The position numbers and the translations under genes were made by a program. Positions 5,948 through 8,122 of a stretch of 8,122 nt of DNA are shown here, in pieces (position 1 is the stretch's first letter; every line of letters starts with the position of its first letter). The notes under the pieces are model-generated. The model was not told the origin of the DNA. It saw only the letters and a program-made list of their open reading frames with translations, and made no database searches. The stretch covers positions 1 to 8,122 of the forward strand of contig JAMCTO010000087.1 of NCBI GenBank assembly GCA_023381095.1, given 5' to 3'. The DNA is from Bacillota bacterium (GTDB lineage Bacteria > Bacillota > Sulfobacillia > Sulfobacillales > Sulfobacillaceae).

Positions 5948-6796
5948 TCATTCCTCAAGCGGCGGCTTGCGAAATCCTTCACCCACAACTTCATGGACCG
6001 TCCCAACTACGACAAATGCGCTGGGGTCTACATCATACACAAGCTCTTTTAGTGTTGTCACCTCTGAGCGTGTCACCACCACATACAAAATAGCGCGGTG
6101 TTCGCCAGTATATTCCCCAGTGCCTCCTAAGCGCGTAACACCGCGGTCCATGTCGCTGAGAATCCGCTGCGCAATGGCATCGGCTCTCTGGGTCACAATG
6201 GTAAAAGCGCGGGCATAAGACACCCCCTCTTGCACGACGTCAATTGCACGGCTAGAAATGAACAAAGCAATGAGGGAAAACATGGCAATAGTGGGATTAA
6301 AGACGAACCCAAAGGCGGCAATAATGAAAAAGTCAATCAGCAGCATACCCTGTCCCATACTTACCGGGAGTAAATGGCTTAAAAATCGTGCCCCAACGTC
6401 AGTGCCGCCGGTGGTCCCCCGCGAGCGAAACACCAACCCTAGTCCTACTCCGGATAAGAGACCGCCATAGACCGATGCCAACAACGTGTTATGGGTAAAC
6501 GCATGAAGCGACAGCACAGCTACCGCCACCGACAGCATAATTGTGCCGTATATTGTTCGAGTGCCTACCCGGCCTCCCCACAACTTATGGCTCAACCATA
6601 ACAGCGGCAAGTTTACCACCAACAGAGTAATCCATACCGGAATATGCAGGACATAAAACAAGATAATGCCTAAGCCAGACACCCCGCCGTCGGAGATCCG
6701 GAGTAGGACTAGGGTCCCGTTGATGCCCACTGCAGTAATGACAGTCCCCGCTGTGATCTGCAGGTAGTCTATTATCACCCGCCGCTTCGACGTCAT
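5948..6796 (-). CDS. YitT-family membrane protein with DUF2179 domain
   Basis: This 282-residue protein has the normal length of the YitT family. The N-terminal two thirds hold about five or six membrane segments (around 13-32, 41-68, 80-100, 104-123, 150-167, 170-186). Family motifs are GGVSGLG at 37-43 and SGVGLGLVFRSRGTTGGTD at 115-133. The C-terminal DUF2179 domain (about 215-270) shows DRGVTRLGGTGEYTGE, ILYVVVTRSEVTTLK and DPSAFVVVGTVHEVVGEGF. The family is membrane-bound in Firmicutes; its biochemical role is not established. The ATG overlaps the stop of the upstream gene in an ATGA arrangement, so translation is probably coupled. The gene is last in the prfB operon and ends eight bases from the convergent beta-solenoid gene. 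It contains two inverted copies of a 20-base repeat word. Confidence 0.92.
   Translation of the reverse strand: MTSKRRVIIDYLQITAGTVITAVGINGTLVLLRISDGGVSGLGIILFYVLHIPVWITLLVVNLPLLWLSHKLWGGRVGTRTIYGTIMLSVAVAVLSLHAFTHNTLLASVYGGLLSGVGLGLVFRSRGTTGGTDVGARFLSHLLPVSMGQGMLLIDFFIIAAFGFVFNPTIAMFSLIALFISSRAIDVVQEGVSYARAFTIVTQRADAIAQRILSDMDRGVTRLGGTGEYTGEHRAILYVVVTRSEVTTLKELVYDVDPSAFVVVGTVHEVVGEGFRKPPLEE
6436..6455 (+). repeat. Dispersed repeat word, copy 2 (inside yitT-like gene)
   Basis: ACCCTAGTCCTACTCCGGAT matches copy 3 (6696-6715) perfectly over 20 bases in inverted orientation; its left side extends to CAACCC (from 6434), shared with copy 1. It encodes part of SGVGLGLV on the minus strand. Confidence 0.65.
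6696..6715 (-). repeat. Dispersed repeat word, copy 3 (inverted, inside yitT-like gene)
   Basis: The minus strand reads the same 20 bases as copy 2 on the plus strand, and here encodes part of TLVLLRI. The two copies use different frames and strands, so shared protein motifs cannot explain the identity. The interval between them is 240 bases. Confidence 0.65.
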
Positions 6797-7458
6797 GGTG
6801 TTGTAGCCTTAACCTCCATGGACCCCTGTTTTAAGGTCACCGACTGTATCTCCAATTCTACTGGTAATTTGAGTGAGTTCACATTAAAAATTTCGATATC
6901 GGTAACCATCGGCAAGTGAATGCCGTCAATCGAGGTAGGATGAAAGATCAAGCTCTTTTTGTCGCTCGACACTACCACGGTGCCACGCGTGTCCAAAGGA
7001 ATATAGACTCCTCCTAGCAGCACGCGCCCGCCAATGGATATGCCTTCCGGATCAATATGGACCGTAGGATTTTGAAACTTTCCCTCTTGAGCTAAAAAGT
7101 GCGCCAACGCGACTTGGTCTACCGTAGTCATCACCGTCATGTGCCCGGGTCGCGTAATAACCAATCGGTGTTGCAAAAGTGCGTTGACACCCACTGCGCC
7201 ATTTTGCCAGTTTACCGTGGCATCGGCAATTGTTAACGGGCCCAGGGGAACATTTTTGGCATTGACGTAGACATCTTGAAATCCGCCACTTAACAAATAC
7301 CAAAACGGAATCGCGGTGATAGTGACTATAGGACGCTGCCCGTGATCCAAGTCCGTGATTTGTGTGGCGGCCTGGTTCGCAACCCACCGGGGAATATACC
7401 ACTGCAGTCCGACTACAGCCAGCAACAGCACGATCATCACTTGAACCATCCGGCTCAT
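6793..7458 (-). CDS. LmeA/DUF2993-like lipid-binding-type protein with N-terminal membrane anchor
   Basis: This 221-residue protein begins with a hydrophobic stretch (about 6-22, QVMIVLLLAVVGLQWYI) that can serve as signal anchor or uncleaved signal peptide. The rest is a strand-rich outer-face domain: ITDLDHGQRPIVTITAIPFW (34-53), GGFQDVYVNAKNVPLGPLTI (58-77), then beta-rich segments to GSMEVKATTP. This layout (fixed anchor, short helix, F-W-x-L-L-x-G-x segment followed by V-x-V-x-A-x-N-V) matches DUF2993, whose mycobacterial member LmeA binds phospholipid. The function here is not known. The start is TAATG, where the ATG shares a base with the prfB stop, with GAGG about ten bases upstream. 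It overlaps the next gene by four bases. Both overlaps indicate coupled translation in a prfB operon. Confidence 0.75.
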   Translation of the reverse strand: MSRMVQVMIVLLLAVVGLQWYIPRWVANQAATQITDLDHGQRPIVTITAIPFWYLLSGGFQDVYVNAKNVPLGPLTIADATVNWQNGAVGVNALLQHRLVITRPGHMTVMTTVDQVALAHFLAQEGKFQNPTVHIDPEGISIGGRVLLGGVYIPLDTRGTVVVSSDKKSLIFHPTSIDGIHLPMVTDIEIFNVNSLKLPVELEIQSVTLKQGSMEVKATTP

Positions 7459-8122
7459 TAATCGATATCCTCAGGCATCAAAGATCCTTTGGCTTCCGCC
7501 TGCAGATAGGCTTCAATAAATCCGTCGATGTCCCCATTCATCACTGCCTGCACATTGCCGGTTTCATGGCGGGTCCGGTGGTCGCGGACAATGGTATAGG
7601 GCTGAAATACATACGAGCGAATTTGCGAACCCCACCCAATATCGGACTGAACCCCACGAACCTCTGCCATATGTTGCTCCCACTCTCGCTCTTTCAATTC
7701 GGCGAGCTTCCCTCGCAGCATCTTCATAGCTGTTTCCCGATTGGAATGCTGAGAGCGCTCCGATTGGCACGTTACCACGATGCCTGTCGGCAAATGCGTG
7801 ATTCGGATCGCCGATTCAGTTTTGTTGATATGCTGTCCCCCGGCGCCCGACGCCCGATAGGTATCAATCTTTAAGTCATCTGTCCGAATCTCAATGGTAT
7901 CGTCTGTTTCCAAATCGGGAATCACTTCAACTGAAGCAAACGAGGTGTGGCGACGACCAGAGGCGTCAAACGGCGAGATGCGAACCAGACGGTGCACCCC
8001 CCGTTCCGGGCGCAAAAAACCAAACACATTCTCGCCGCGCACTTCTATAGTCACACTCTTTAGACCTGCTTCTTCACCTGCCAACTGATCAATGATGTCG
8101 GTGTGAAATCCACGGCTTTCCG
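7458..8122 (-). CDS. prfB: Peptide chain release factor 2 (partial, 5' end outside window)
   Basis: The window holds about the last 221 codons of a class I release factor. The frame remains open at the window edge ([22 protein letters not shown]), so the N-terminal domain and any programmed-frameshift leader are outside. Two signatures identify it. The tripeptide S-P-F in [18 protein letters not shown] (codons at 7976-7968) is the RF2 stop-codon reader for UGA and UAA, where RF1 has P-x-T. The universally conserved G-G-Q in [14 protein letters not shown] (7841-7833) triggers peptide release in the ribosome's catalytic centre. The C-terminal segment [19 protein letters not shown] and [20 protein letters not shown] is typical. 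The TAA stop overlaps the ATG of the DUF2993-like gene by one base. Confidence 0.97.
   Translation of the reverse strand, partial: ESRGFHTDIIDQLAGEEAGLKSVTIEVRGENVFGFLRPERGVHRLVRISPFDASGRRHTSFASVEVIPDLETDDTIEIRTDDLKIDTYRASGAGGQHINKTESAIRITHLPTGIVVTCQSERSQHSNRETAMKMLRGKLAELKEREWEQHMAEVRGVQSDIGWGSQIRSYVFQPYTIVRDHRTRHETGNVQAVMNGDIDGFIEAYLQAEAKGSLMPEDID

Noticed and set aside
5956..5969. CAAGC-GGCG-GCTTG hairpin near the convergent yitT/solenoid ends
   Set aside because: The five-base stem has no T-tract and lies inside the yitT 3' coding end; too weak to call a terminator.

Overview
The window looks like chromosomal DNA of a Gram-positive (Firmicutes-type) bacterium. The evidence is strong purine-rich ribosome binding sites, a DUF2089 regulator, a YitT/DUF2179 membrane protein and a Bacillus-like release factor 2. 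The gene set and moderate base composition would fit an acidophilic Sulfobacillus-type organism, but that is inferred from general resemblance, not from a search.

Layout. Positions 1-692 hold a decayed, truncated IS630-type transposase (minus strand) that ends about a dozen bases from the stop of a ribokinase-family gene (705-1604, minus). Divergent from it is a class A beta-lactamase-like serine hydrolase without a signal peptide (1773-2555). That gene converges on a two-CBS-domain protein (2552-3019, minus); the stop codons overlap and sit in the loop of a perfect 10-bp hairpin. The CBS gene diverges from an MFS exporter-type transporter (3120-4322) across a 100-bp region with a good extended -10 promoter and two inverted repeats. 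An AT-rich perfect palindrome (4354-4373) and a promoter then lead into a two-gene unit: a zinc-ribbon/HTH DUF2089 protein (4438-4848), and a beta-solenoid protein of DUF4097 type (4875-5939) whose frame is cut at codon 49 by an amber stop. The rest is a tightly overlapping minus-strand operon, prfB (partial, 7458-8122) > LmeA/DUF2993-like lipoid-binding protein (6793-7458) > YitT-family membrane protein (5948-6796). Its last stop lies 8 bases from the end of the beta-solenoid gene.

How the genes relate. The DUF2089/beta-solenoid pair is the most interesting part. Both proteins end in the same short helical module (ILEQ-hydrophobic-Q-x-G...L...E...LL), and the solenoid shows nine Gly-x-Gly turns spaced 18-19 residues apart. 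This suggests a cytoplasmic regulator/scaffold pair joined by a shared module. The amber codon in the second gene lies inside a 15-20 nt word that occurs three times in the window; the other two copies are inverted relative to each other inside the yitT gene. Other genes are mostly recognisable household or transport functions.
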